Shown here piece after piece: positions 24,826 to 35,344 of a stretch of DNA of 64,000 nt. Location: the NCBI RefSeq assembly GCF_009730915.1, contig NC_052489.1, positions 29,071,916-29,135,915 of the forward strand, given 5' to 3'. The notes beneath the pieces are model-generated. The model made no database searches, was not told the DNA's origin, and saw only the letters and a program-made list of their open reading frames with translations. A program made the translations under genes and the position numbers. Source of the DNA: Dioscorea cayenensis subsp. rotundata (Eukaryota; Streptophyta; Magnoliopsida; Dioscoreales; Dioscoreaceae). How positions within the stretch are numbered: the stretch's first letter is position 1; each line of letters starts with the position of its first letter.

Positions 24826-25890
24826 ATGGCATATTGCCTTGAGTCGTGGAAGGATATCATGAGAAGTATCACGAAGTATTTGCTTCTTCGAGATTATATT
24901 CAATTCGGTGCTATTCACCTTTCTTAGTCTGCAATTGCTAAAGCAAGATATCGTCTTTCAGGAATCCTGTTATTAATTGCCAATGATGATAACCCAAGAG
25001 GCTGTTGGGACGCAGTGGCTTAGGACCATAGTCCCACATCGCCTGTGGGAGACGCTTCCCTCTAGTTGATATACTACCACCAACCCTTCCCTGTAACTGC
25101 GGTTATGGAGAAGTTAGGGTGGTGGGTCCCTGTCTTAACAGAGGCGACCCTAAATTGTTCAATGTATTCAGTCAAAAGTCTTATCCGTTTGATCTTCTTG
25201 ATGGATATCATTGTTGTGGTTCATCTCGTGGTTGGTTACTAATAATGGATTTAAGCTTGAAAATGTACTTATTGAATCCTTTCTCTAAAACTCAAATTAA
25301 GCTACCTACATTCTTGTTTAGTGAAAAAGAATATAAAAGATATGAAGAAGTCGGTGGATACATGAATTGGCCTCCACCGGAGACTTGATTAGAAAAACTT
25401 ATAGGTAGAGTTGTTTTATCAGCTAATTTGAGAAAATGCTCGACTTTAGTTATAATTGTTATTAGCTTGGGCATGTCAAAATTTAAATTCTGGATGTCAG
25501 GTGATTCATCATGGACTGAGATTCGGGATTGTTTGTTTTATGATGTTATATGCTACAAAGGAGCATTCCATAATTTGTCGATTAAATTAGTTGTTTGTCA
25601 CGCTTTAAATTTGAAGTTAAATAAAAATTTGCTTATTTGCATAATCCTTTTTATTGAAACTCGAGATATTTTGTTATTTGCATGAGTGATTTATTAATTG
25701 TTAAAAAAATTCTGAACAAACATATACTATGCATATTTACGCAAGCATTTTTCAAGTTCATTAGTTGGATAAGAAAATAATGGAGCGTAGAAAAGTGAAA
25801 TGCATTGGAGATCATGCTTTATTTTTAGACAAAAATTCTACTATCATTATTCCAATCAATAAGTTTCTTGGATATTTAAGTAAATAATAT
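24826..25890 (+). pseudogene. F-box/DUF295 pseudogene
   Basis: Homologous to the intact gene at 15651-16748, starting ATGGCATATTGCC. A stop replaces Trp in the HPSWS block (CACCTTTCTTAGTCT, near 24926). The reading frame is split by a solo LTR at 25003-25140. Further stops and frameshifts occur near 25386 and beyond. After the counterpart of residue about 310 the gene ends at the left terminus of the MULE, and the 3' end is not found on its far side. It cannot make a functional protein. Confidence 0.9.
25003..25140 (+). mobile_element. Small solo LTR (TRIM-like), copy 2, with target duplication
   Basis: 138 bp, TGTTGGGACGCAGTGG ... CCTGTCTTAACA, flanked on both sides by GAGGC (24998-25002 and 25141-25145). 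The intact paralogue has a single AAGAGGCAACCC here, the exact empty site. Terminal TG...CA and the 5-bp duplication are diagnostic of LTR integration followed by LTR-LTR recombination. The inside includes CCCACATCGCCTGTGGGAG, an inverted-repeat word also present in copy 1. Confidence 0.93.
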
Positions 25891-25895
25891 TTAGT

Positions 25896-26080
25896 GGAAA
25901 TTGCCAAAAAAAACCCTTTAAGTTTGTAAAATTGCCAAAAACACCCCGTTAGTTTTGCAATCCCCAAAATCCCCCTCCTTTTAAACTCTATGTTTTTCAA
26001 ACCCCCAAACCACATAGCGGATGTGAGCGGAGTGAGTTTCAAATTTTTTTGGACGAAAATGCCCTTGCATGGGGAGTCGT
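25896..26080 (+). repeat. Left terminal inverted repeat region of the MULE
   Basis: GGAAATTGCCAAAAAAAACC at the start is followed by repeated short words AAAATTGCCAAAAACACCCC and CCCCAAAATCCCCCTCC, then GGACGAAAATGCCCTTGCATG. Such text is common in plant MULE termini. It starts exactly where homology to the F-box gene ends. Confidence 0.65.
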
Positions 26081-26819
26081 GGTGCATGACCATCTCGGCG
26101 ATTTGAGAGGAAGTGGGCGGTTTTCCGTAGGGGTAATCCCAAGAGGCAATTTATTGGAGCCGTTTATTTGCTTTTTTTCTCAACTCACGTCTTGACTTTT
26201 CCATTTCGAGTCGTCTCCGAAAGTTGTCTCTACCGCGAAGTCTCCGTAATTGGCATTTCATCGACTTTTCCCTTTCCACGGAATCTCGAAGGAGAAGTCC
26301 CCAGCGCAACTAGTTGGCATTTCATCGGTTCTGCAATCTAAGGTATTGAGTATGGTTTTTATGTTAAGCTGTTACATTACAAAGAAAGATTTTTTTCGGT
26401 TTTGTTTTGTGCTCTGTTTTTGTTGGAAGATATTGAAGTCTGCGAGTGGGATTTCTCAGTTTGGGGTTTTTGTTAGTCTTGCGGGGAGATTTCTCGGCTA
26501 GGGGTTTTTGTTTTTGTTTTGCATTTTTCAGTATGTATACACTATCGAAATAGTTTTTCGATTGTTATGATTTGTGTAATATTTATAATATACATTTCCC
26601 CTTTCGTTTGATATGGTTGCAGTTTTACAAATGAGGGTTGACGTTTAAGAAATGAGATGTTCTGAGTTTAAAAATTTGTTGTCTCTGTTTAAGTATTCTC
26701 GTCTCTGTTTAAAAAAATGGGTCTCTGTTTAACATGTTATATCTCTGTTTAATAAGCGAGAGTTCTACGTTTAAAAACCTTATATTTCCGCTTAAACTTT
26801 TTGTCAATCTCGCGTGTTG

Positions 26820-29025
26820 AATGTGTTGTTATTATCGCGAGGCTTGTGATTATGGCGGTCGACCTAGTTAATGGGCGATGCTATTTGGCACGGTTGTGGA
26901 GACCGTAGGCTGAATTGAAAGATAACATGACCCCTCGACCTTTGGGGAGATTATTCGAAGGACACCGTTTGCGGCGTTCATTTGGTGGAAGCTATATACC
27001 AAGAGAGGGCCCTTCTTGATTCTCTTTTTTGCAAAGATACGATGGTCGCACTCAATAAATTCGAGGATCGGGGAAAAGCTGCTGAGTTTCGGACCTCAAG
27101 ATGTGGCCCTCGTTCTTGATGCTGCGTTGCGATGGCGGCGCAGTGGTCTTCGGAAGAAGAAAACCCGGTCGGCGTTCGAAGGGTGGTATCTATCAAAGAC
27201 CCTACGAGAGACAGGAGACTCCATCAAGAGCACTCTGGTGCAACTTGTTCGACGAGAGGGAGAAGAAGATAATTTTGTCAAACTCACGATGGTGTACCTC
27301 ATGGGGGACGAGTCCTCTTCCCAAATACATCATGCTCGGTTCGAGCTGGATCGTTGATTACGTCGATGATCTACTAGCCATGGGAGGCGTCACGCGTAGG
27401 CGCAGGCGACGCACAAGTGGCTTATGGAGGATATTCCTAGCGGTCGCTCGAGTGCACGAGATAGATCTTGCGGGGAAGAAGACCAACACGAGGGGTAGAT
27501 TAAGGGTTGCTCGGTCGCGCTTAACGTCCGGTTTTCTGGTGGCCGGAGCGGGGAAGAAAGTCCGTTTCGCAAGATCCCAAGGATCTTTGTGCTACGGTGA
27601 AAGTACTTACAGGAAGCAGCTGACGGTAGAAAAGCGAGCTTGTCATCGCTCGATGGAAAAGAGGTAATAAATCATGGATAATGTTTAACATAAGTCTTTA
27701 ATGTTTAAACATTTTATTTAGCGTTTAACTTTAGTATTTACCGTTTAAAAACTTATTACATACTTGGTTTAAATATTTTTGTTCTCCGTTTAATTATATT
27801 CTATAACGTTTAAATATATAAACACTATGTTTAAATATAGTTTTTTTATAGTTTAAAAATGAATGATTTCACTGAAATTGTTTGGTTTTACATATGTTAG
27901 TTTCTCGAGATGGATTCCGTGAATCTTTGAAGAAGAAATATTTGTTGGGGCCAATCGAGCGGATGGATGCCATTGCTCCGGGAACCACTTGCTCGAAGGC
28001 GGGGATGAGAGGGCGGCCCTACATCGTGCGCGCTGAGACACCGTTCTCCTACTTCCGACCCTACCATGCGCCGCGATTCCTCGGCACGGAGAAGCCCTCC
28101 CCTACCCGGCGATTGCAGCAACCCCCCACCACGACAGCGACGGTCCCCGATTGTGGCGGCCCACGACCATGGTAGCCCCTCCCGGCCGTGGCGACCCACG
28201 GTGACATTAGGCGAAAGATGTCACGCAACTCTTATCTGAGCATGCCGGATATTGATGACCGAAGTTTCCTCGGCTTGTCGCTCGTGTTGAGTATCTGGAA
28301 GGGCGTTCGCGGCCATTGCGCCATCCCTCGAAAGAAAGCTGAAGCACCCGGGACGAGCGAGGCGTCGGAATTTGGCGACGAGCGACATCATCGGGAAGGT
28401 CGTTTCAAAGGCGGCCACATTCGAAGAGACTTGCGAAAAAGAGGAGAACAATCTGCCTCTGTCTCCAGCGTCGGGTGACGATGAAACAATAGCAACACCA
28501 TCGGTGATCTTTGTTGTTGAGAAGGACATCGTAGATGATGTGGCCGTTCTTGCTTGTTGAGAAGGTCGTTGACTCTCTTCTCGATGAAATCCTCGACCGG
28601 TGGAACCAGTTGCAGAGATGCGGCATCAAAGATGGGACCAGATCCACGAAGATCGAGAACAAGTTAAGGGTGTGTCTCGAATGATCTTTGTTGTCGTGGC
28701 CACGGTTGAGAAGATCGTCGAATCCGTTCTGCGTGGCCCGGTCGATACGCATGACCAAGCAGGACACAATCCCACCACAACAAGAACCATGTAAGGATGT
28801 GTATGCGGTTGATGTTATCGCCGTCGTCCCCGCATCGAAGGAAGATCTTTGCTGAAGACCCGAGCCGAGCAGCGAGAGAGATGATCGAGGCCCGATCAAA
28901 AATTGGACGAGACGGCTCGGAAAAGCTTTTTATTCGAAGAAGAAGAAATGGGTTGGCTCGAGTCGTCTTAACAAATCTGAGCGAGGGAGTTGATGAGGAT
29001 CTTCCTCAGTCTGCTCTATGGACGG
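26820..29025 (+). pseudogene. MULE-borne plant-mobile-domain/DUF1985-like protein, N-terminal part
   Basis: Reading across frames gives DMTPRPLGRLFEGHRLRRSF, LSFGPQDVALVLDAALRW, KKKTRSAFEGWYLSKT and DSIKSTLVQLVRREGEEDNF. It continues with KLTMVYLMGD, WIVDYVDDLLAMG, ATHKWLMEDIP and GKKVRF/YGESTYRKQ, up to a donor-like GAG|GTAATA near 27665. This is the pattern of mobile-domain/DUF1985 proteins carried by Ulp1-containing MULEs. A second block, 27.9-29.02 kb, has an acidic linker (EETCEKEENNLPLSPASGDD) and LDEILDRWNQLQRCGIKDG. It contains several frameshifts and stops. It lies upstream of, and was presumably spliced to, the C48 protease block at 29.22 kb. Family membership is inferred from pattern memory, so it is less certain than the protease. 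Confidence 0.55.
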
Positions 29026-29219
29026 GTAAGTGTAAAGTTTTTATGATATTGTTTAAATGTTTTATTATAGTGTTTAACTATTACCTAATAGTGTTTAATA
29101 CCTTTATGTTATTATTTAATTTGTCTACTTAACGTTTAATTATATATAATATCATGTAACAATTGATAATATCATTTAAATATTCTACAATATGGTCTTA
29201 TTATATACATTATCGTTTA

Positions 29220-29925
29220 ACCTCAACACATCGGGTGTGGAAGAATGAGCTGTCAGTACCACATGCGACAAATTATACATGCTGCTTGAGGGGAAGGAGA
29301 TGGTCACTGATGATGTGATGGGCGCTTTCGTATGCATAATACAAAAAGTCGGTGAGCGAAAGAGCCATATCCTTACTAGAAGCGCCTCCATCACCAGGAC
29401 CAGCTTACGTTTGTTTATGTCAAAGCGGGATGGCGCACATGACACAATTATGGCTATGATCGGGGATCTTGTGCATAAGCTGCATGAAGTTCAAATTGTC
29501 ATCCTCCCAGATAATCATAAATGGCCACTTCCATGTAGTCGTCCCCGGACAATGATAAACAAGAATACGAGGCGTTATTCTTCGTATCAGAGTGCGATAA
29601 GGACAGCGTTGGACATGGTAAGTTCTTTAATTATGTCAGATTAATATCTGTTTTGGTATTTAAATCGGTATTCTAATCTCGACTTGCATATCTCGGCAGT
29701 GAATCTATTCGACATTTAGTGTCGATATGGAGTTCGGCGAGTCGGCGACAACAAAAGTACCCACTCGTGCGCGACATAGAAACCCTGCACGCAAAAACAA
29801 GGAAGCGTCGATTGCGGCCCGTCTCGTCATGCGGTTTATCGAGCAATTACTTTAGGGGTGAGAAGTTACGACTCACCGAGCAGACGTTCCTTACCTCAGT
29901 TAAGGTATGTTACCCGCATACTTAA
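29220..29925 (+). pseudogene. MULE-borne C48 (Ulp1/SENP-like) cysteine protease domain
   Basis: MLLEGKEMVTDDVMGAFVCI (29279) begins the domain. A His block follows at about 29520 (NGHFHVVV in the first frame), then DNDKQEYE. The block with TTKYPLVRDIETLHAK (near 29749) leads to DCGP at about 29812 followed by VMRFIEQLL in a shifted frame, and ends KLRL..Q. His, the Asp of the DNDK word and the Cys of DCGP are the expected catalytic residues of C48 deSUMOylase-like enzymes. At least three frameshifts are needed to read it, so it is inactive as it stands. In Kaonashi-type MULEs this protease is encoded on the strand opposite the transposase, as here. Confidence 0.75.
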
Positions 29926-30391
29926 GGAGGGAGGGCGTCGGCGTCCCATGACAAAGGGGTCATCGCAAGCGGGTTAAATTTTTGGTTTTTGAAGAACATG
30001 TCCTGTATATCCGAATGTCGATTTTGTTTTCGAATGTAAATCGGACAAATTCAATTCATTGTTTTTCGTGTTCAAAGAGCATGACTTGTATATCTTAATG
30101 TAAATTTTGTTTGTTTTTCAATTGTAAAGGCGAGGTTAAATTTCATTCGGTTTCATTTCATTGTTTAATTTACGTTCTAATTGTGTACATTTCACTTTCA
30201 TTGTTTAAATATACTATATATCGTTTAAACATCGAGTTGAAATGTTTCAAATTCTGATAGTATCCGTTTAAAAATAACAATGTCTCGTTTAAATACATTC
30301 AATTCGATTGTAAAGAGTAAGAGTTTAAATATAGAAAGTTGCCCATCATACACGATGTTTCCCTACATCGTCGGTCGATATTTACTGATGC

Positions 30392-32480
30392 CTAGTCGCG
30401 ATAGTTTCATCTGAAGATCTACGATTGTGACCGGATCCATGGCGGTGCTGCAGATGTAACTCGCGGACATCAAAGCGCTTGCGACTCGATCCTCTTTCGT
30501 CTAGGCGCCCAGTGCCTTCGTCGCGGTCATGACGAAGCTCGATTTCCGTCGAAGGCTCATCGTCGGGTATGGGGAATATAGCTTCCTTATGCGTCGATTT
30601 GTAATTGTCGACGGTGAAGTACCCGCTAATAAATCGATGTACGTTGGTGTTTGTCTGCATTATTCTTTGCTTGAAATGTGTTTTGCAAGGGATACCATAA
30701 ACTGCCACCTACGACATGAACAAGTTACGATGGCGAGATCCATGGGAGTTGTTTGCCTTTGGTCGATCGCCCGTAGCGATCATCGACACGATCGACCAAC
30801 ACGAAGATTTCAGTCTGTCCTCAACAATGATCTCTACCTTCGAAATGTATGTGCGGGCGTAAATAGGGTCTCCCAGTTTGTTCGCTTTGTTCACGCCGGG
30901 TTACATAACATGCGCATCAACTTGAACTCGCAAATAAGGTTAAACAAAGACGATGATGGTTAAATAATTCATAAACATGGTTAAACATTATTGTAAATAT
31001 TTAAAACGAAAGGATTAATATTTAAAAGTCGGAAAAAGTTTAATTAAACAAAGATTGAGGATGTTTAAAGGGTAACACTAAATGTTAAGTGTAAACCAAC
31101 ATTCACAGACCTTATAGAGTCGACTATTTTTACGTCAGCGGTGAAATGACCCGAGCTTCCTTGATCCAAGCATTGAGCGACTCCGCGACGTTTGAATACA
31201 TCTCACCCCAACGATCACCTCCGAACGAAATAATTCGACCAATGTGCCATATCCGATTTGATTAATCAACCCAGTTGATGAGCTTGGGTGATGTGGTCTG
31301 CGATTCATTCACGGTATCATCGAAATCTTTTAGCCGTGGATGCTCACGCAATGCGGAAGCATATAGAACCGAGCACTCCTCCCTCGATGCCTTCCCAAGT
31401 CGACATTGGCTTTTCATAAAATTGGCCTCCAAATGTCGAAGGCAGTATGCATGTGGCGAAGAAGGGAAGACTCTCGCAATTGCGCTCACTGGGCCCTTGG
31501 ACTGTCCCAGAAGCGAAGGTAATTATCTCATGATAATCTCCATCCTCGTATAAAAGGCATCCCCTAACTTAGATATGAACTCAAGTCCGATTGGCATCGG
31601 TCTCGTTGTCGACTATCACGAAGGCGGCGTGGAAAAAAACCATTGTTTCCATCTTTCCCTGTGGCACCCGGTGAGTGTACCCCGATATTTTTCCAAGGAG
31701 GTGGGTACCGTCGAGAAAGCAATGACGCCCTGCAAGCCCTCTTGAATCCCACAATACACGCTTTGAAAGAAAAGAATGCACGTTTAAAAGCGATCACCGC
31801 TCTCTTTCCACGATCGCCTAGCCTGCAGGGATTTGTCTACGCCCACCTTATCCACATAGCAAAGCAAGCGATCGTGGTCGGAGATGTCAGCTGCAGTCGA
31901 GGATCACCCGGGTATGCTCTTTTCCCAACCAAGCACCTTGTATGGTATGTGGACACCATGTTCCCGCAACATGTCCTTCCGAATGTCGATGGCCTTGATC
32001 GAGGGGACGATCCTCGAGCTCACGAATCACTCGTGCGCTAACCCATTTTTGGGCGCTTTCGGATCGACGCCGAACCTATGCCACCACCGCAAGTGTGTGA
32101 CGGGTTGATTGTCTTGATTCGAAAAGTATTTTTGTTATACTCTTTTTGATGCATGAAGGCGCTGATGATAACCATCGGCAGCATTCCACCGTCGCTCGAT
32201 GTTTTTTTCGTTCTTTATGAATTTGAAGTCAAAATTCCTTTTGATTGCATGATTTTGAAAGTACATCCACGAAATGTTCGACACCGTCAAAAGCGTTATC
32301 GATATCCAGCGAAAGCACTTGGAATGATCGACGAGGAAGGAAGACATCCCACGCCGTCGAGTCGCCCATGGGAATGAGCTGGAGCACTCGCGAGAATCGA
32401 ATTCCCGCCGACACTTCGATCGAATGAAAAGATCGATATGTTAAGCGGAGAATATAATGTTTAAGTGATAATGACAATAT
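30392..32480 (-). pseudogene. MuDR-type transposase pseudogene with SWIM zinc finger
   Basis: On the minus strand the order is as follows. MPRRSFQVLSLDIDNAFDGV and KSCNQKEFDFKFIKNEKN (32.37-32.20 kb) form the N-terminal part. SSRIVPSIKAIDIRKDML (about 32.0 kb) is the 'KD/DIRRD' region. The catalytic core starts at DGTHLLGK.RGT, with KDGNNGFFPRRL and VIVDNETDAN (31.75-31.58 kb). Then come MSAIARVFPSSPHAYCLRHL and EANFMKSQCRLGKA (31.49-31.36 kb), the hallmark HxYCxRHLxxNF segment. The SWIM motif (VAVYGIPCKTH...MQTNT, about 30.7 kb) and a C-terminal tail follow. AT-rich spacers at 30.96-31.09 and 32.44-32.6 kb may be introns. Frameshifts occur in the core. It would have bound element ends and catalysed transposition. 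Confidence 0.85.
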
Positions 32481-32981
32481 TTAAACGTTAAATTAAATAC
32501 TTAAGCGATTAACTAATAACGTAAACGACTAGTACAAGATTTTAATTAGTGACGGACATATTTAAACACTAATGACCCCAAACAACTGGAACAATTAAAA
32601 GAGAAGGAACTTCTAACGAGTAAAACTCGTTTTTCATTAGGATTCAGCAATGGCACATTTTACGTCTCGACGACAAAATCAACTACAACACATTTTGAAG
32701 ATGGTGTGCACGTGACACATCCAGCTGGAAGTCGACATCGTTTTCTATTAGGGCGAAACCGTTTTTATATCCATCCGGTGTGATGAACTTAACCCCGACA
32801 ATAGAAACTTGAGACCCCATCGCTCACAAATCTCGACTAACACCAACTCCCAAGAAGTCTGAGCCGTGAACATTAGCACTCTACCCTCCCCGTTGAATCT
32901 AGCAATACCACAAAAACTCTCCATAATATATCGGCCGAAAACCAAATCGTACAAACCAAATGAAATGAAGAACAAAAATAA

Positions 32982-33019
32982 GCCGAAGAAGAAGAAGAAG
33001 AAGTAGAAGAAGAAGAAGA
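32982..33019. repeat. (GAA)n-type simple repeat
   Basis: AAGCCGAAGAAGAAGAAGAA and onward with one TAG interruption, within the MULE upstream of the transposase. Confidence 0.9.
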
Positions 33020-33221
33020 TGTAAACAACAAACAGCAGTCAGATAGGCAAACAAAAAAAGTGCATATATATATATTACTATCGCGATGAAGACAAAAAAG
33101 TGCATAGAGGTTAGACTAGACGTGATGTGATTGGGCGGTATTTTTCCCTCCATCCCAAGGGCAAAAAAGTAAAAATATATGTCACTGTCGCGATGAAGAC
33201 ATATTATCATCGCTCGACATG

Positions 33222-33560
33222 AGTATCTGTTTAAACGTACAGTATTTTATGTTTAAACGGATAGATATAGTGTTTAACATAACGATTACCGGTTTAAATA
33301 AAGTCTATATCATGTAAATAATACGTAAACCGTTTAAATAAAGTTATTTAACTGTTTAAAATATATGTTATTGTTTAAATTGAATGCTTTCACTGACATC
33401 GCGTTGAAGATGGGTACCTCCTGGGTCACTGTTTAAACATTTTTACGTATTTTCTTAAACACCGTTGTCATTGTTTAAAGAGTAACTAGAGTATTGTTTA
33501 CACCGTTGTCATTGTTTAAAGAGTAACTTTTTCTTAAACACCATTGTCACTGTTTAAACA
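33222..33560. repeat. AT-rich spacer dense in GTTTAA words
   Basis: Eleven GTTTAA words occur within about 340 bp, several extending to GTTTAAAC. Two near-identical 27-base segments, ACACCGTTGTCATTGTTTAA(AGAGTAA), lie at about 33461 and 33500. The same word fills other spacers of the element at 26.68-26.79, 27.69-27.85, 29.03-29.2, 30.16-30.3 kb and, as TTAAAC, 32.44-32.6 and 34.65-34.77 kb. Confidence 0.9.
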
Positions 33561-33779
33561 TATTTACATATTTTCTATTGTTTACTGATGAGCGTTCTTT
33601 TTGTTTCCCACATTGTTTTTTTACTAGGTCTCTGTTTAAATTTCGAAGTTCACATTCAAATAAGCTTGTTTCGTTTTTATTTATAAAAGATTTACAACAT
33701 TTACAACATTTACAACGTCCTCTCGAACTTTGATCACTCACGACTCGACCCTTGTATAACGAAACAAGTGTTTGTACAT

Positions 33780-34950
33780 TCGAATGCTCACAGCGGTTGC
33801 ATAACATGCGCATCAACTTGAACCTCGCATAACGTCATGACATTAAAAAAAGGTTAAACAAACACATTCATGAAAACGACTATTAATCAATGTGTCATGG
33901 TCGGATTAAGCGAAGATCCTGATAGTTAAACACATAACGTAATAGTTGTACACTGACGTAATGTTCTTAAACAGAATGTGAAAAAATCTCAGTGATAAAA
34001 TATCAACCCCGTCTTAAAGGATGTTTCTCGATCTCCTCCTCTGAGAATCCTCCCTGAATCACGAAAATACGTGAAAAACTTTCTTTTCTTACCCAAGTCG
34101 AAATGCTCGCTAATTGCTTGCCCGTCGTCCACCGTGAAGAATCCTTCTGCATTCGAGCGATTATGAGAGCATTTCGACTCAAGCGAAAAAGATAGTTTAA
34201 CTTGTTGCGTGATTGCGGCTAAATAATTCTCAAGATAAGGGAAGAAGGTTCACGAAAACATCATTTCGAGATAGAGTGGTTGCCAGTGGGAAGAGGAGGG
34301 ACGAGGAGGAGGAGGATGATGAGGGACGACGTAAGAGTGGTCATGTCCGTGGGGAGGGTTCTTCCCGGTTATTTATGGTGTGAATTCCACAAGCGGTCGA
34401 CTCTTCATATCCGAGAAAAAGTTAAACGCACGATAGGCCGACATTGATCGAGTGAGAACGAGCGGGTGTTCGGATATTTATATTCGCGCATAAGAATTAA
34501 TGACGGCATTAATTCTTATCGACGGGATACTATAACCTTGCCACCCTGCCCGCTGCACCGCCAACGATTCGGATCAAAGCGAAAAAGATCTCCGTTTTAC
34601 GCAGAGACTTTGATAATTTACTCATTAATATTAATAGTTATACATGTAAAGATAATGCTAAACGGAGATGGCAAGTATTAAACGGATATGACAATTATTA
34701 AACATATTAGTAATATATTTAAAGCGGATAATAGCAAATAGTTAAACATTATTTAAACAATAGTTCTTCTCGTCGTAATACAACTTTACAACCATAAACG
34801 AGAAGACGACAATGGCACATCGTCGTGTCTCGACAATAAAATCGACTACAGCTCATTTGAAGATGAAGTGCACTTGACCAATCCGATGGAAATCAATTTC
34901 ATTTTCTGTTTGAGAAACCGATTTATATATTTTGGGTATGATAATGAGGA
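33780..34950. repeat. Partial internal duplication of the MULE (partner pieces at 30.55-30.96 and 32.65-32.79 kb)
   Basis: CATAACATGCGCATCAACTT occurs at about 30905 and 33800. The block around CAATGGCACAT.. GTCTCGAC.A.AAAATC.ACTAC (32648-32790) recurs at 34812-34945 with many substitutions. The order of pieces is the same on both sides, but most of the transposase core is absent from the second set. This suggests a deletion derivative next to, or nested in, the main copy. Confidence 0.6.
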
Positions 34951-35344
34951 GAACAACAAGATGTAATGCAACTCCTGGCATTGTCTATCGAAACCAAGCG
35001 AAAGTCCCTTCAAAAGGTTGAATATGATGTTATTTAGGCTTTCTTTCCCACCATTTTCAAGCCTAAAAATGAGATTTCACAACATGACCCATTTAAGTGA
35101 GCGGTAGGGGGTAAAGAGAAGTTAAACACTAACTGAAGAATCGTCCAAAGTGTGTAAAATTAGGAGGGAATTTTTGGGAAGTTTTGAAAATTACGATGGG
35201 TGAACAGTAATTCCCTTATAAATATAAGGTTTCAAATTTCAATCATCTTTACTTTTCTTTTCTTTCTAAATATATCTAATGGTAACCAACTAAATGTGAT
35301 GCGACCTAACTGAGCACACACAAAGGACTTATTTCACATGCGTC

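Larger units (their letters stand above)
24348..25890 (+). repeat. Segmental duplication, degenerate copy (partner 15199-16593)
   Basis: This segment is colinear with 15199-16593, including about 480 bp upstream of the ATG. It is 3'-truncated at the border of the MULE (about 25894) and carries a 138-bp solo LTR not present in the partner. Confidence 0.85.
25896..35215. mobile_element. Large Mutator-like element, Kaonashi-type (MULE with Ulp1-like gene), decayed
   Basis: The left end is GGAAATTGCCAAAAAAAACC with further CCCC/AAAA-rich terminal sequence to about 26080, typical of long MULE terminal inverted repeats. The right end is less certain: 35153-35215 (GTAAAATTAGGAGGGAATTT ... AATTCCC) partly matches the reverse complement of the left end. 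Inside are two opposed genes: plus-strand mobile-domain/DUF1985-like plus C48 protease blocks (26.8-29.9 kb) and a minus-strand MuDR transposase (32.5-30.4 kb). Known autonomous MULEs make 8-11 bp target duplications; I could not identify one. Both genes are frameshifted. Part of the right side (33.7-35.0 kb) repeats pieces of 30.5-32.8 kb, so a second, deleted copy may be fused in. Confidence 0.75.

Noticed and set aside
27897-28199. Long minus-strand open frame and similar frames at 28221-28899
   Set aside because: They oppose the plus-strand protease/mobile-domain blocks and are open only because the region is GC-rich. No family pattern was seen.
32748-33210. Minus-strand hydrophobic open frames upstream of the transposase
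   Set aside because: The Leu-rich run comes from the (GAA)n repeat, and the similar segment at 34.8 kb is not open.
30700-33800. Possible CRISPR-like array from spaced short repeats in the MULE
   Set aside because: This is plant nuclear DNA, the repeats are degenerate AT-rich words without constant unit or spacer length, and no cas genes are present.
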